The position numbers and the translations under genes were made by a program. Under the pieces are notes generated by a model. It was not told where the DNA came from, did no database searches, and was given only the letters and a program-made list of their open reading frames with translations. A DNA stretch of 64,000 bases, from assembly GCA_040506775.1 (NCBI GenBank), contig JBEVWC010000008.1, positions 50,979-114,978 of the forward strand, written 5' to 3'. Below, piece after piece: positions 46,620 through 55,617 of this stretch (the stretch's first letter is position 1; the number at the start of each line of letters is the position of its first letter). The stretch is from Thiodiazotropha sp040506775 (GTDB taxonomy: Bacteria > Pseudomonadota > Gammaproteobacteria > Chromatiales > Chromatiaceae).

Positions 46620-48005
46620 TTGAACACACCCCTGGACCGCAGCACGGTACAGAAGCTACGCAGCATCGTCGGAGCGGATAATGTGTTCACCGACCCGGCG
46701 GACTGTCTGCCCTATGGCTATGACAACAGCCGCCTGCAGGCCACCCCTGCCGGGGTAGTCTTCGCGGACCGGCATGAACAGGTCATGGCTACCGCCAGAC
46801 TCTGTTACGAGCAACGTATTCCCCTGATCACCCGGGGCACCGGGACTGGCACCACCGGCGCCACCGTGCCGCAACAGGGTGGTTTGGTGCTCTCTCTGGA
46901 GCGCATGAACCGGATACTCGAGATCGATACGGACAACCGACTGGCTCGGGTCGAACCGGGAGTCACCAACAAGGCACTACAGAACGCAGCCCGGGAATCC
47001 GGGTTCTTCTGGCCCCCCGATCCTACCAGCGCCGCGGTGTGTACCATCGGCGGCAACCTGGCTTACAACTCCGCCGGACCGAGAGCCGTCAAATACGGCA
47101 CACCCCGGGAGAACACCCTGGGCCTGAAGGCGGTTACCGGACAGGGTGATACCCTGATTACCGGAGTCAACACCACCAAGGGCGTCGTGGGCTACGACCT
47201 GACCCGTTTGTTGATCGGATCGGAAGGCACCCTGGCAATCATCACCGAGGCACGTCTCAAACTCACACCACTGGCACAATCCAAACGCACCCTGCAGGCC
47301 AGCTACCGGGACATCCATGCCGCGGCCCGAGCAGTCTCATCGATCATGGCCCAGCCGGTGACCCCCTGCGCTCTGGAATTCATGGATGGTGCGGCGCTGC
47401 AGATGGTGCGGAATTTCTCCGATCTGCAACTCGACCCGGAGGTCGGAGCCCTGTTGATGATCGAAGTGGACGGCGCCGAACACTGTATCGACCATGAAGC
47501 ATCCGCGGTGGCTGAAGCCGCCCGCGTAGCAGACCTGCTGGATATCCACACTGCGGAAAACGATGCCGAAATCGAGCGCCTGTGGAAGACCCGCAAGGCC
47601 CTCTCCCCCGCGCTGAGAAATATCGCACCCAAGAAAATCAACGAGGATGTGGTGGTACCGGTATCACGCATTCCGGATCTGATCGGTTTCCTCGACAAGC
47701 TGTCCCGGGACACCGGGATCACCATCGTCAACTTCGGCCATGCGGGCAATGGCAATATCCATGTCAATCTGCTGCTGGACCCGGATGATCCGAAACAGCT
47801 GAGTGCCGGCGAAGTGTGCTTGAAGTCCCTGTTCGAACAGGTTCTGAAACTCGGCGGTACACTCTCGGGTGAGCACGGAATCGGTGTCGTCAAACGGGCC
47901 TTCGTGGATCAGGAAATCGATCCGGTGGCCATGAACCTGATGCGCGCCATCAAGGAACGCTTCGACCCTCATCAGATCCTCAATCCCGGGGTGTTCTTCC
48001 CCTGA
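46620..48005 (+). CDS. FAD-linked D-2-hydroxyacid dehydrogenase (GlcD/D-lactate dehydrogenase type)
   Basis: This flavoprotein oxidises a D-2-hydroxy acid such as glycolate or D-lactate. The PCMH-type FAD-binding domain is at residues about 35-215 (ITRGTGTGTTGATVPQQGGLVLSL, then VCTIGGNLAYNSAGPRAVKYG). The C-terminal oxidase domain ends with VNFGHAGNGNIHVNLL and GGTLSGEHGIGVVKR, which hold the conserved His residues. The start is a TTG directly after the dolP stop, since no ATG precedes the conserved region. The substrate cannot be fixed by sequence. Confidence 0.88.
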   Translation: MNTPLDRSTVQKLRSIVGADNVFTDPADCLPYGYDNSRLQATPAGVVFADRHEQVMATARLCYEQRIPLITRGTGTGTTGATVPQQGGLVLSLERMNRILEIDTDNRLARVEPGVTNKALQNAARESGFFWPPDPTSAAVCTIGGNLAYNSAGPRAVKYGTPRENTLGLKAVTGQGDTLITGVNTTKGVVGYDLTRLLIGSEGTLAIITEARLKLTPLAQSKRTLQASYRDIHAAARAVSSIMAQPVTPCALEFMDGAALQMVRNFSDLQLDPEVGALLMIEVDGAEHCIDHEASAVAEAARVADLLDIHTAENDAEIERLWKTRKALSPALRNIAPKKINEDVVVPVSRIPDLIGFLDKLSRDTGITIVNFGHAGNGNIHVNLLLDPDDPKQLSAGEVCLKSLFEQVLKLGGTLSGEHGIGVVKRAFVDQEIDPVAMNLMRAIKERFDPHQILNPGVFFP

Positions 48006-48180
48006 TCCGGTGGATCACGGGTTTGACGCAGCAGCCAGCGGTTCAGAGACCCGCGATTTCAGCAACGGCTCGGGCATCCGTTAACCCTGAACCGACCGAT
48101 TCCATCCACTCCAGCAAATTCTGCAATTCCAATATATCGGCATGCTGAAAGAGTGCGCCGAACCCTGACCTGCCGCACAT

Positions 48181-48215
48181 AAAAAAAACACTCTCCGTCA
48201 AAGACGGAGAGTGCT
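48181..48215 (-). terminator. minus-strand Rho-independent terminator
   Basis: The 11-bp stem GCACTCTCCGTC/GACGGAGAGTG has a TTT loop and is followed on the minus strand by eight Ts. It lies 230 bases after the crp-like stop codon. Confidence 0.85.
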
Positions 48216-48346
48216 ACCCAATGAGGAGGTCGAGTGACTGATTCGAGCGATGTTACCTACCCGCCGTCCATCCCGTAGCGATCACGGACGGAGGGCTGGC
48301 AACTTGCGGGATCACTCCCGCTCGGTCAGAGAAAGCTAACCACTCG
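48190..48346 (-). ncRNA. putative Crp-controlled small RNA downstream of the crp-like gene
   Basis: A minus-strand transcript would end at a strong terminator (CACTCTCCGTC/GACGGAGAGTG with eight Ts, about 48182-48215). Just after the crp-like stop codon lie two Crp-like sites (48380-48394 and 48402-48416), centred 22 bases apart. A TAGACT -10-like box is at 48358-48353. The nearer site would be at about -41 from a start near 48346. The 157-base product has hairpins GCGGGA/TCCCGC and CCGTCC/GGACGG. It could instead be a long 3' UTR. No known family is recognised. Confidence 0.4.
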
Positions 48347-48379
48347 CTGACAAGTCTATGCCTCGAGGAAAATTTCGGC

Positions 48380-48416
48380 TGTGACATATTCACATTCCGA
48401 GTGTGACAAATACACC
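48380..48416 (-). promoter_or_regulatory. pair of Crp-like operator sites
   Basis: TGTGACATATTCACA (48380-48394) and TGTGACAAATACACC (48402-48416) both resemble TGTGA-N6-TCACA, though with a 5-base spacer. The first 14 bases of the first site recur exactly at 57321-57334. The adjacent regulator keeps the Crp recognition residues, which supports binding. Confidence 0.55.
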
Positions 48417-48426
48417 AGTGCGGGGC

Positions 48427-49074
48427 TCAGTAGCGGGCTGGCAACTGTTTGTTGATGGTGAACCGGTTATGACTGGTGGTGATATACCCGCCTTTGACCA
48501 GATCCTTGAAGATCCTGCATACCATCTCGCGGGAAGCCCCGATGCGGTTTGCCAGTTCCTGCTGGGTCACATGACCATCGATCACCCAGACGCCTTCGTC
48601 CTGTTCGACTGCCAGACTCAACAGGGTTTTGCTCAAGCGACCGTACACATCCGACAGGGCAAGACTCTTCACCTCTTCGGTCAACGCCCTGACCCGGTGC
48701 ACCAGATCCTTGAGCAGATGAATTGCGATATCCGGATTGGCTTTCAGCACCTCATGGAACGACTGCTTGGAAATCACGCCCAAGGTCGATTTGACCACTG
48801 TCATGATCGAGGCGGAGCGCCTGCTTTCGTCGATCAGTGAAAGCTCGCCGAAATATTCGCCGGCCTCCTGATAGTTGATGATCGCCTCTTTACCGTTCTC
48901 GTCGTTGAGGTAGACCTTGACCTTGCCACTGAGAATCACGTACATGGAGTCACTCTGATCCCCCTCTGAGAGAACGATGGTATTGCGCGGGTAGGTACGG
49001 CGCACCATACGCTGCTCGATCAATGCCAGGGCATCAGGATCCATACCATGGAATATGGAAATGTTCTCGATCAT
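48427..49074 (-). CDS. Crp/Fnr-family transcriptional regulator, Crp-like
   Basis: The cyclic-nucleotide-binding domain has GKEAIINYQEAGEYFGELSLIDESRRSASI. Its Glu (in GEL) and the Arg-Ser of RRSAS occupy the positions of the E. coli Crp cAMP-contacting residues E72, R82 and S83. T127 is kept, but S128 is replaced by Glu in LTEEV. The C-terminal winged helix has TQQELANRIGASREMVCRIF, keeping the R-E-x-x-x-R pattern that reads TGTGA. It is divergent from a class III cyclase gene and has matching operators just downstream. Confidence 0.9.
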   Translation of the reverse strand: MIENISIFHGMDPDALALIEQRMVRRTYPRNTIVLSEGDQSDSMYVILSGKVKVYLNDENGKEAIINYQEAGEYFGELSLIDESRRSASIMTVVKSTLGVISKQSFHEVLKANPDIAIHLLKDLVHRVRALTEEVKSLALSDVYGRLSKTLLSLAVEQDEGVWVIDGHVTQQELANRIGASREMVCRIFKDLVKGGYITTSHNRFTINKQLPARY

Positions 49075-49427
49075 CTTGATACGTTCTCTTGTTATGTACC
49101 ATGAAAGGTGGACACTCCCTGCAACCTTTCATACCTCCGACGGTGTTCACTCCGTCTCCCGGCGGCATCCTTTTCCGTGTGCCTGATGTACACTTCAATC
49201 AATCCGTTCATTTCGGGTGCGCGAAAAGCGCACCGACGACCGGTGACACGACATTCCTGTGGATCAGCGCATCCTCGCGCCATGGACTCAAGCTTAACTT
49301 TAACAGAAAAAACAAGGACTGACAGACGCAGGGTGATCCCGACTTCGGCATCTTGTGACGCATGACATATCCGGTGAAACACCGCTGCGCTTAGGGGCGG
49401 GAAACGCGGGGATCGATTCATTCCAGC
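49075..49427. other. divergent crp-like/cyclase intergenic region
   Basis: It holds a small hairpin GGTGCGC/GCGCACC (49216-49222/49228-49234) and a TGTGACGCATGACA half-site-like sequence near 49354. No gene on the minus strand is credible here, although an antisense frame crosses it and the cyclase gene. Confidence 0.5.
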
Positions 49428-51587
49428 ATGAAAGCGGACAGAAACAAGCTGACAATCACCCTGGCCCTGGGTCTCATGATCGGGCTGCTGGGCATTGCGA
49501 TCAACCATCTGCCGGGCACTGCGACCTGGGAGGAGCAGGTGGGACTCGACCTGCTGTTCAAACTGCGTGGTCAGCGTCCCCCGCCCCAGGACGTTGCGAT
49601 CGTGGCGATCAATGGTAAAACCTCCCCGCAACTGGGATTGGGTGAAGAGATCCCGGAATGGCCCCGCTCCCTGCATGCCCAATTGATCGAGCGCCTCGAC
49701 ACGGCGGGCGCCCGGGTGATCGCCTACGATATCTACTTCAAAAAAGCGCGCAAGCCCGATACTGATGCAGAGATGGCCCGGGCCATGCGGGAAGCCGCCA
49801 AGGTGGTGCTGGTCGCCTACCTGCAGCAACAGCAACTCAGTGATGGCGGGCAAAATCATCAACTGGAGCAATTGATCCCACCGGCACCCCTGTTTGCGGA
49901 TGCCGCGCTTGCCACTGCCCCCTTCGTCCTGCCAAAAATCCCGGTCAGAGTGAGTCGCTTCTGGACCTTCAGCGGGGCCCAGCAGCACATCTCTCTCCCG
50001 GCTCTGGCGCTGCAACTTGCGCTCGACCCGCAAGCGGAGCGACTGCAAAAGCTGCTGATCCAGGCGAATCCGCAAGGGGCGGACCCGCTCAGCCTGTCCC
50101 ACGATCCACTGAGGCTTGCCCAGCAACTGCGTAGTCAACCCGGTCTGGTACGGCTATTGGATGAAATTCTGCAACAACAGGTCAGGCTCGCACCGGACCC
50201 CGGGCAATATGAGGAACTGCTGGCCCTGACAGCCTTGTACCAGGGCACCACCCATCCCTATCTGAACTTTTATGGGCCACCGGGCACGATTCCTACACAT
50301 CCGATCCAGAACCTGCTCGGCAGCACAGACGTCGACTGGAGCGGATTTCGCGACAAAACAGTGTTCGTCGGCTATTCGGGTCACTACCAGCCGAGACAGA
50401 AGGATGGTTTCTACACCGTGTTCTCCCAGCCCAATGGGCTGGATCTCAGTGGTGTGGAGATTGCCGCCACCGCCTACGCCAATCTGCGCCATCGGGAGAC
50501 TCTGAAGCACAACCCCGGTCTGGCCACGATGGTAATACTGGGTTTTGGGCTATCAATCGTCCTGATCCTGCGAACCCTGCCAGGGCTCAGCGGAATCGCA
50601 GCAGGGGTTCTGTTCAGCGGCACATGCTTCGTTGGGGTGTACATCCTTTTCTACCTGCAGCATCGCTGGCTGCCCTGGTTCGTTCCACTGGCCGTGCAGA
50701 TGCCGGTGGCGATGATCACCACCCAGCTGACTCACTACCGGCAGATCCGAAAAAGCCGGGAACGCCTGCGTCAGCTGTTCGGTTACTACCTGCCGGGCGA
50801 TGTGATCGACCGCCTGGTCAAAGACAATCGCCAGCCTCACAATCAGGTCGAATCGGCCTTCGGAGTCTGCCTGGCTACCGATGCGGCAAACTACACGGCA
50901 CTCGCGGAGAACATGTCTCCCGAGGCGCTGCAACAATATCTGAACCGCTATTTCGAGCTCCTGTTCACCCCGATCCGCTACCGTGAAGGGGTGGTTTCCG
51001 ATGTCATCGGGGATGCCATGCTGGCGATCTGGCCAGCCAATGAGACAGATTCGACACTGCCACAGCAGGCGTGCCTGGCCGCCCTGGAGATTGACGAATT
51101 AATCCGCCTCTCCGACCTTGAACCCAAACTCGTCACCCGCATGGGGCTACACTGCGGTGATCTGGTGATGAGCCATGTGGGGGCTATCGATCATTTCGAA
51201 TACCGTGCCGTGGGCGACATCGTCAACACCTCCTCCCGCATCGAGAACCTCAACAAGCAGCTCGGTACACGGATCCTTGCCTCCGATGATTTCGTCCGAC
51301 ATCTGCGAGGTGTTGTGACCCGGGAACTAGGGCAATTCATGGTCGCCGGGAAACAACAGCCGCTCACCCTGCACGAGATTGCCGCTACCGAAACGCACGC
51401 TGACCCGCAGACTCTTGTGATGCACGAGGCCTTTGCCCAGGCCCTGACCGATTGGAAGCAAGGTGACCGAGAACGCGCGAATCAGCAGTTCGAAAAAATC
51501 CTCGAGGCGTTTCCTGATGACGGTCCGAGCCACTACTACCTGCAGCAATTCCGTGAACGCCGCAATGCCCGGCGAACCGTTCTGTGA
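49428..51587 (+). CDS. CHASE2-domain adenylate/guanylate cyclase (class III)
   Basis: The protein has an N-terminal membrane helix (LTITLALGLMIGLLGIAI), then a periplasmic CHASE2 sensor domain (about residues 35-360: VAIVAINGKTSPQLGLGEEI, ARVIAYDIYFKKAR and later DKTVFVGYSGHYQ). Three membrane helices follow (about 365-430), then a class III cyclase domain. The two metal Asp residues are in CLATDAANYTALAEN and SDVIGDAMLAIW, and the nucleotide-binding segment is EYRAVGDIVNTSSRIE. A helical TPR-like tail ends the 719 residues. The divergent Crp-like gene suggests the product is cAMP. Confidence 0.92.
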   Translation: MKADRNKLTITLALGLMIGLLGIAINHLPGTATWEEQVGLDLLFKLRGQRPPPQDVAIVAINGKTSPQLGLGEEIPEWPRSLHAQLIERLDTAGARVIAYDIYFKKARKPDTDAEMARAMREAAKVVLVAYLQQQQLSDGGQNHQLEQLIPPAPLFADAALATAPFVLPKIPVRVSRFWTFSGAQQHISLPALALQLALDPQAERLQKLLIQANPQGADPLSLSHDPLRLAQQLRSQPGLVRLLDEILQQQVRLAPDPGQYEELLALTALYQGTTHPYLNFYGPPGTIPTHPIQNLLGSTDVDWSGFRDKTVFVGYSGHYQPRQKDGFYTVFSQPNGLDLSGVEIAATAYANLRHRETLKHNPGLATMVILGFGLSIVLILRTLPGLSGIAAGVLFSGTCFVGVYILFYLQHRWLPWFVPLAVQMPVAMITTQLTHYRQIRKSRERLRQLFGYYLPGDVIDRLVKDNRQPHNQVESAFGVCLATDAANYTALAENMSPEALQQYLNRYFELLFTPIRYREGVVSDVIGDAMLAIWPANETDSTLPQQACLAALEIDELIRLSDLEPKLVTRMGLHCGDLVMSHVGAIDHFEYRAVGDIVNTSSRIENLNKQLGTRILASDDFVRHLRGVVTRELGQFMVAGKQQPLTLHEIAATETHADPQTLVMHEAFAQALTDWKQGDRERANQQFEKILEAFPDDGPSHYYLQQFRERRNARRTVL

Positions 51588-51812
51588 CTGCCCAGACACT
51601 GCAAACATTGGCAAATATGAAATAAATTCACATACTTAACATTATTCGATACTATTGGGCAAATTAACCCTTTCAGGGGAATGCTTTTTCACCCAACACC
51701 CCACCAGGGCGCCCCGGGCTACCTCGGTGGTGACTTGCATGAGGCGGATCATGCGGGTCGCGGAAGTCCGGTCAGGGGTAACGCCAGGCATCCCCATTCC
51801 CAGAGGATCGCC

Positions 51813-54800
51813 ATGTCACATTTCCGACTCCACCCATTGCTCGTGAAATGTTCCCTGGTCGCTGTAATCGCGCTGTTCGCTCTTCCGGTTCAGGCAGCGG
51901 ACTGCACCCCAATCGCCCGGCTGATTGCGGCTGATGGCGTGGTTGAGGCGAAAGCATCCGACCAGAATGTCTGGGAACCGGCGCAACTCAATACTGCCTT
52001 CTGTGCAGGTGCGGTCGTGCGCACCCACAAGGAGAGCCGCGCCGCACTGCGCCTGGCCAATGACACCCTGGTGCGGCTCGACGCCAATTCCGCACTGACC
52101 CTGACTGAAGTGGAGACATCAGCCCCTTCCCTGCTGGATCTGATTCGTGGCGCCATCCATTTTATCAGCCGCACCCCGAAACGACTGGACGTCAACACCC
52201 CCTATGTCAACGCTTCGATCCAAGGTACCGAGTTCGTGGTCAGGATCGAGAATCAAGCCACGGACGTGACAGTCCTGGAAGGCGTGGTGGTCACCCGCAA
52301 CGACCAGGGCAGTCTGAGTCTCACCGCTGACCAGGCATCACGCACCGCAACCGGGCAGTCCCCGGTGAGCATTACCGTCGCCAGGCCTTATGACGCCGTG
52401 GCCTGGGCACTCTACTATCCGCCGCTGCCGGATCAACCCGGCGCCGCTGATGCCCTCGCCCGATCAGCCATCGAGGCACTGGTTCAGAACCGTACCGAGG
52501 AGGCCTCCGGGTTTGCGGAACGTGCAATCCAGGCTGACCCGCAATCCGCAGCGGCCTATATGGCCCGCTCCTATGTCAAACAGGCCCGCTTCGACATACC
52601 CGGTGCTCTGCAGGACAGCCAGACAGCGGCGCAACAGGCACCCCAGAGTGCTCTGGTACTGGCCCGCCTGGCTGAAGTCCAGCTGATGTCCGGTGATCTC
52701 GGTGAGGCCCGCAAGATTGCGGATCAGGCCGTCGCCCAGCAACCTGATTTGCCCCTGGCCCACACCGTTTTGGGCTTTGCCTCGCTCAGGGACATCGATC
52801 TGAAGCAGGCCAAAAACAGTTTTGAAACCACACTGGGTCTCGACTCCGAGGCACCGTTGCCGCGTCTGGGACTGGGGCTGGTAATGATCCGCCAGGGTCA
52901 ACTCGCCGCAGGACGGGAATCCATTGAGACCGCAGTACTGCTCGATCCGGGAAACGCCCTGCTGCGCAGTTATCTGGGTAAGGCCTACTACGAGGAGAAG
53001 CGGGATCCACTGGCCTATCAGCAGTTCTCCATGGCGAAACAGCTCGATCCCAATGATCCGACCGCCTGGTTCTACGAATCCATCCTGCTGCAGGCAGACA
53101 ACCGTCCTGTGGAGGCGTTGCAGGCACAACATCAGGCGATTGCATTGAATGACAATCGCGGCGTGTACCGTTCCCGGCAACTCCTGGATCAGGATGAAGC
53201 AGCCCGCCACGCGGCTCTGGGACGCATCTACAGCGATCTGGGGTTCGAACAACAGGCGCAAATGCAGGCCACCGATGCCTTGGCACAGGATCCGGGCAAC
53301 CACTCCGCCCACCGTCTTCTGGCTGACAGTTACCTCGGCCTCACCAACCGGGATTCCGCGCGCCAGAGCGAGCTGCTGCAGGCGAAACTCTCCCAACCCC
53401 TGAGTCTCGACCCGCTGCAACCTCAATTGGGCAATGCCAATCTGGGGCTTCTGGACGGAGCCGGACCGCAAGATCTAGCCTACCAGGAGTACAACCCTCT
53501 GTTCACCCGTAACGGTCTGGCACTGCAACTGGACGCTACCCTGGGTGAACATGACACCTGGAGTGATGACGCCATCGTTGCCGGACTCAATGACCGGTTT
53601 GCCTTCAGTCTGGGTCAGTATCACTCCGAGACGGATCTTGCGGACAATCCCTACGACTATGAGCAGGATATGCTGAACGGGTTTGTACAGGTCGCAATCA
53701 CCGAGGGCACTACCCTGCAGCTTGAGGTCAGTCAGCAGGAAGAGGACAAGGGGGATGCGACCCGCAGATTGGTCCCCGAACTGACCCGGATCGATGGTTA
53801 CCGGGTGGAAAATGATGTCACGACCACACGCCTGGGTCTCAATCAACAGTTACCCGGGAACACCCTTTTGCTCTTCAGTGCGATACATCGTTCACAGGAT
53901 ATTCTCAGCACAGACCTGAGCTTCCCCTCCGTGATGAGCCAGATCGACATGGATAAGACGATTGAACTGTACGAGGCTCAGGTACAGGGAAAGGCACATC
54001 ATCTGGCCTTGCTAGGAGGCATCAGCCACCAATCTCTGGACCTGAGCAGTACCTTGACCCTGAATTATTTCGACTTGCCTTTTTGCCCGTTGCCAAGTTG
54101 CAGCATCGACACTGACTATGATGAGTCACAAACCCGGCTTTACGGTTATGCCTACTACACGATGGATCCCCTGCTCTCGCTCACCGCAGGCCTGACACTG
54201 CTCAGGGAAAAGAACGATGTGGAGCGTGATGTGAACAAGGCCTATCCGAAATTGGGTTTGCTGCTGTCTCCACACGACGAGGGCCAGATTCATCTGGCCG
54301 CCTTTCGCAACCGGACCAGCGTACTCTGGCCTTCACAATACGAAACCCTGGAACCCTCCCAGATCGCCGGGTTCAATCAACTCTACGATGATATCGACCA
54401 AACCGACTCCTGGAACTATGGGGTAGCCTATACCTACGGTTTTACCAGTGATCTCACAGCGGGCGTTTCTGCCCTGTACCGTGATCTGAGCACCAAGCTT
54501 GAAGTACTCGACACCTCATCGCCCTTTCCCCTGAGCCAGGTAGAAACCCTGGACTATGACGATCGGCTGGCAAACCTCTGGCTCAACTGGACAGTCGCGA
54601 CGCGCTGGGCAATGAATCTCGAGTACAGTTATAACCGCTATGATCTTGAAAAGGGGATTCAAAACAGCGGTGACTTGATTCTCGCCCCGGATAGCATTCT
54701 AAAACTCACCACCCACAAGCTTCCCGCGTCACTGAGATACTTCCACCCTTCTGGAATAATCGCCTCTCTGACCGCCACCTATTTCGATCAGACAGGACAA

Positions 54801-55052
54801 TTCATTGATCGATCAGGGATGATTGCACAAGAAGGGGATGACCAGGGAGTGGTTACGGACGTTGCCCTGAGCTACCGCTTTCCCAAACGCAGGGGATCCG
54901 CCACGATCGGCGTGAATAACCTGTTTGATCGGGATGTCCGGTTCGAGGATCGCAACAGTTATGATTCCGATGATCCGGTGACCTCAGCCTCACCCTCTGC
55001 CTTTTCTGACGAGCGAACCCTGTATGGGAAAGTCTCTCTGACTTTTCGCTAG
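51813..55052 (+). CDS. FecR-TPR-outer-membrane beta-barrel protein
   Basis: A signal peptide (FRLHPLLVKCSLVAVIALFALPVQA) leads to a FecR domain: LIAADGVVEAKASDQNVWEPAQLN, VVRTHKESRAALRLANDTLVRLDANS and INTP-like VNTPYVNASIQGTEFVV. About eight TPR units follow, including LPLAHTVLGFASLRDIDLKQAKNSF. The last 480 residues form a TonB-dependent-receptor-like barrel with alternating strands, ending IGVNNLFDRDVRFEDRN and TLYGKVSLTFR. The ATG at 51813 has AGAGG upstream and gives a proper signal peptide; the frame is open to 51681. It follows the cyclase by about 230 bases. The function is unknown. Confidence 0.85.
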   Translation: MSHFRLHPLLVKCSLVAVIALFALPVQAADCTPIARLIAADGVVEAKASDQNVWEPAQLNTAFCAGAVVRTHKESRAALRLANDTLVRLDANSALTLTEVETSAPSLLDLIRGAIHFISRTPKRLDVNTPYVNASIQGTEFVVRIENQATDVTVLEGVVVTRNDQGSLSLTADQASRTATGQSPVSITVARPYDAVAWALYYPPLPDQPGAADALARSAIEALVQNRTEEASGFAERAIQADPQSAAAYMARSYVKQARFDIPGALQDSQTAAQQAPQSALVLARLAEVQLMSGDLGEARKIADQAVAQQPDLPLAHTVLGFASLRDIDLKQAKNSFETTLGLDSEAPLPRLGLGLVMIRQGQLAAGRESIETAVLLDPGNALLRSYLGKAYYEEKRDPLAYQQFSMAKQLDPNDPTAWFYESILLQADNRPVEALQAQHQAIALNDNRGVYRSRQLLDQDEAARHAALGRIYSDLGFEQQAQMQATDALAQDPGNHSAHRLLADSYLGLTNRDSARQSELLQAKLSQPLSLDPLQPQLGNANLGLLDGAGPQDLAYQEYNPLFTRNGLALQLDATLGEHDTWSDDAIVAGLNDRFAFSLGQYHSETDLADNPYDYEQDMLNGFVQVAITEGTTLQLEVSQQEEDKGDATRRLVPELTRIDGYRVENDVTTTRLGLNQQLPGNTLLLFSAIHRSQDILSTDLSFPSVMSQIDMDKTIELYEAQVQGKAHHLALLGGISHQSLDLSSTLTLNYFDLPFCPLPSCSIDTDYDESQTRLYGYAYYTMDPLLSLTAGLTLLREKNDVERDVNKAYPKLGLLLSPHDEGQIHLAAFRNRTSVLWPSQYETLEPSQIAGFNQLYDDIDQTDSWNYGVAYTYGFTSDLTAGVSALYRDLSTKLEVLDTSSPFPLSQVETLDYDDRLANLWLNWTVATRWAMNLEYSYNRYDLEKGIQNSGDLILAPDSILKLTTHKLPASLRYFHPSGIIASLTATYFDQTGQFIDRSGMIAQEGDDQGVVTDVALSYRFPKRRGSATIGVNNLFDRDVRFEDRNSYDSDDPVTSASPSAFSDERTLYGKVSLTFR

Positions 55053-55086
55053 TTCCTATCCACCCATGCGTTGACAAACGAGGCCA

Positions 55087-55341
55087 TTGACCATGATAGA
55101 CAACCCAAAGGATCTCAACACCTGCACAAATAAATCAGCGTTCGATTATAACTTGACCCTCAAACCGGATGGGACGGTCGTGGTTACGGACGATTGCGGA
55201 AAACAGATCGAAGACATCGGCACGCGTGAGCAACCTCCGATAAAACAGATCATCAACACGCGAACAGTCACCATTACGGAGGCCATAGGCTCCAAGTGGA
55301 TCTATGTCTACCCCCCCGGAGTCTGGTACAGAATTGGGTAA
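55087..55341 (+). CDS. short hypothetical protein downstream of the FecR-barrel gene
   Basis: This frame of 84 residues (or 82 from the second ATG at 55093) encodes an acidic soluble peptide with no signal peptide. It is rich in Thr, Asp and Ile (LTLKPDGTVVVTDDCGKQIED, PPIKQIINTRTVTITEA). It lies 34 bases after the large gene and may be co-transcribed. No family is recognised, so the existence of the gene is moderately supported. Confidence 0.5.
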   Translation: MTMIDNPKDLNTCTNKSAFDYNLTLKPDGTVVVTDDCGKQIEDIGTREQPPIKQIINTRTVTITEAIGSKWIYVYPPGVWYRIG

Positions 55342-55455
55342 TCCTGGCGGATGAGGTGGTTATGTGATTCAAGTAGATGTCATGACCACCAGGATTTTAG
55401 CGGCAGAATAACCCGGCATCTCGTGAATCCAGTCCCATCCATACATCATTAAGCA

Positions 55456-55481
55456 GTGGTTCCCACGCTCAGCGTGGGAAC
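55456..55481. repeat. REP-like palindrome
   Basis: GTTCCCACGCTCAGCGTGGGAAC is a near-perfect palindrome with an 11-base arm. This type (GTTCCCACGCT/AGCGTGGGAAC) is a common intergenic repeat in gammaproteobacteria. It lies between convergent transcripts. Confidence 0.8.
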
Positions 55482-55617
55482 TTTCCAGCGGGACTTCGAC
55501 AAGCTTGCTTGTAACATCCGCACACGCATCCTTACCCACAAGCCGGATATCGAAAACGAAAATCTTTTAACCTTATCCGTTCACTCAGCCGGTACCTGGA
55601 GTAATCCCTGGGTTAGG

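Noticed and set aside
49092..50138. 348-codon minus-strand frame over the cyclase N-terminus
   Set aside because: The opposite strand encodes a clear CHASE2 cyclase; the antisense product has no recognisable domain.
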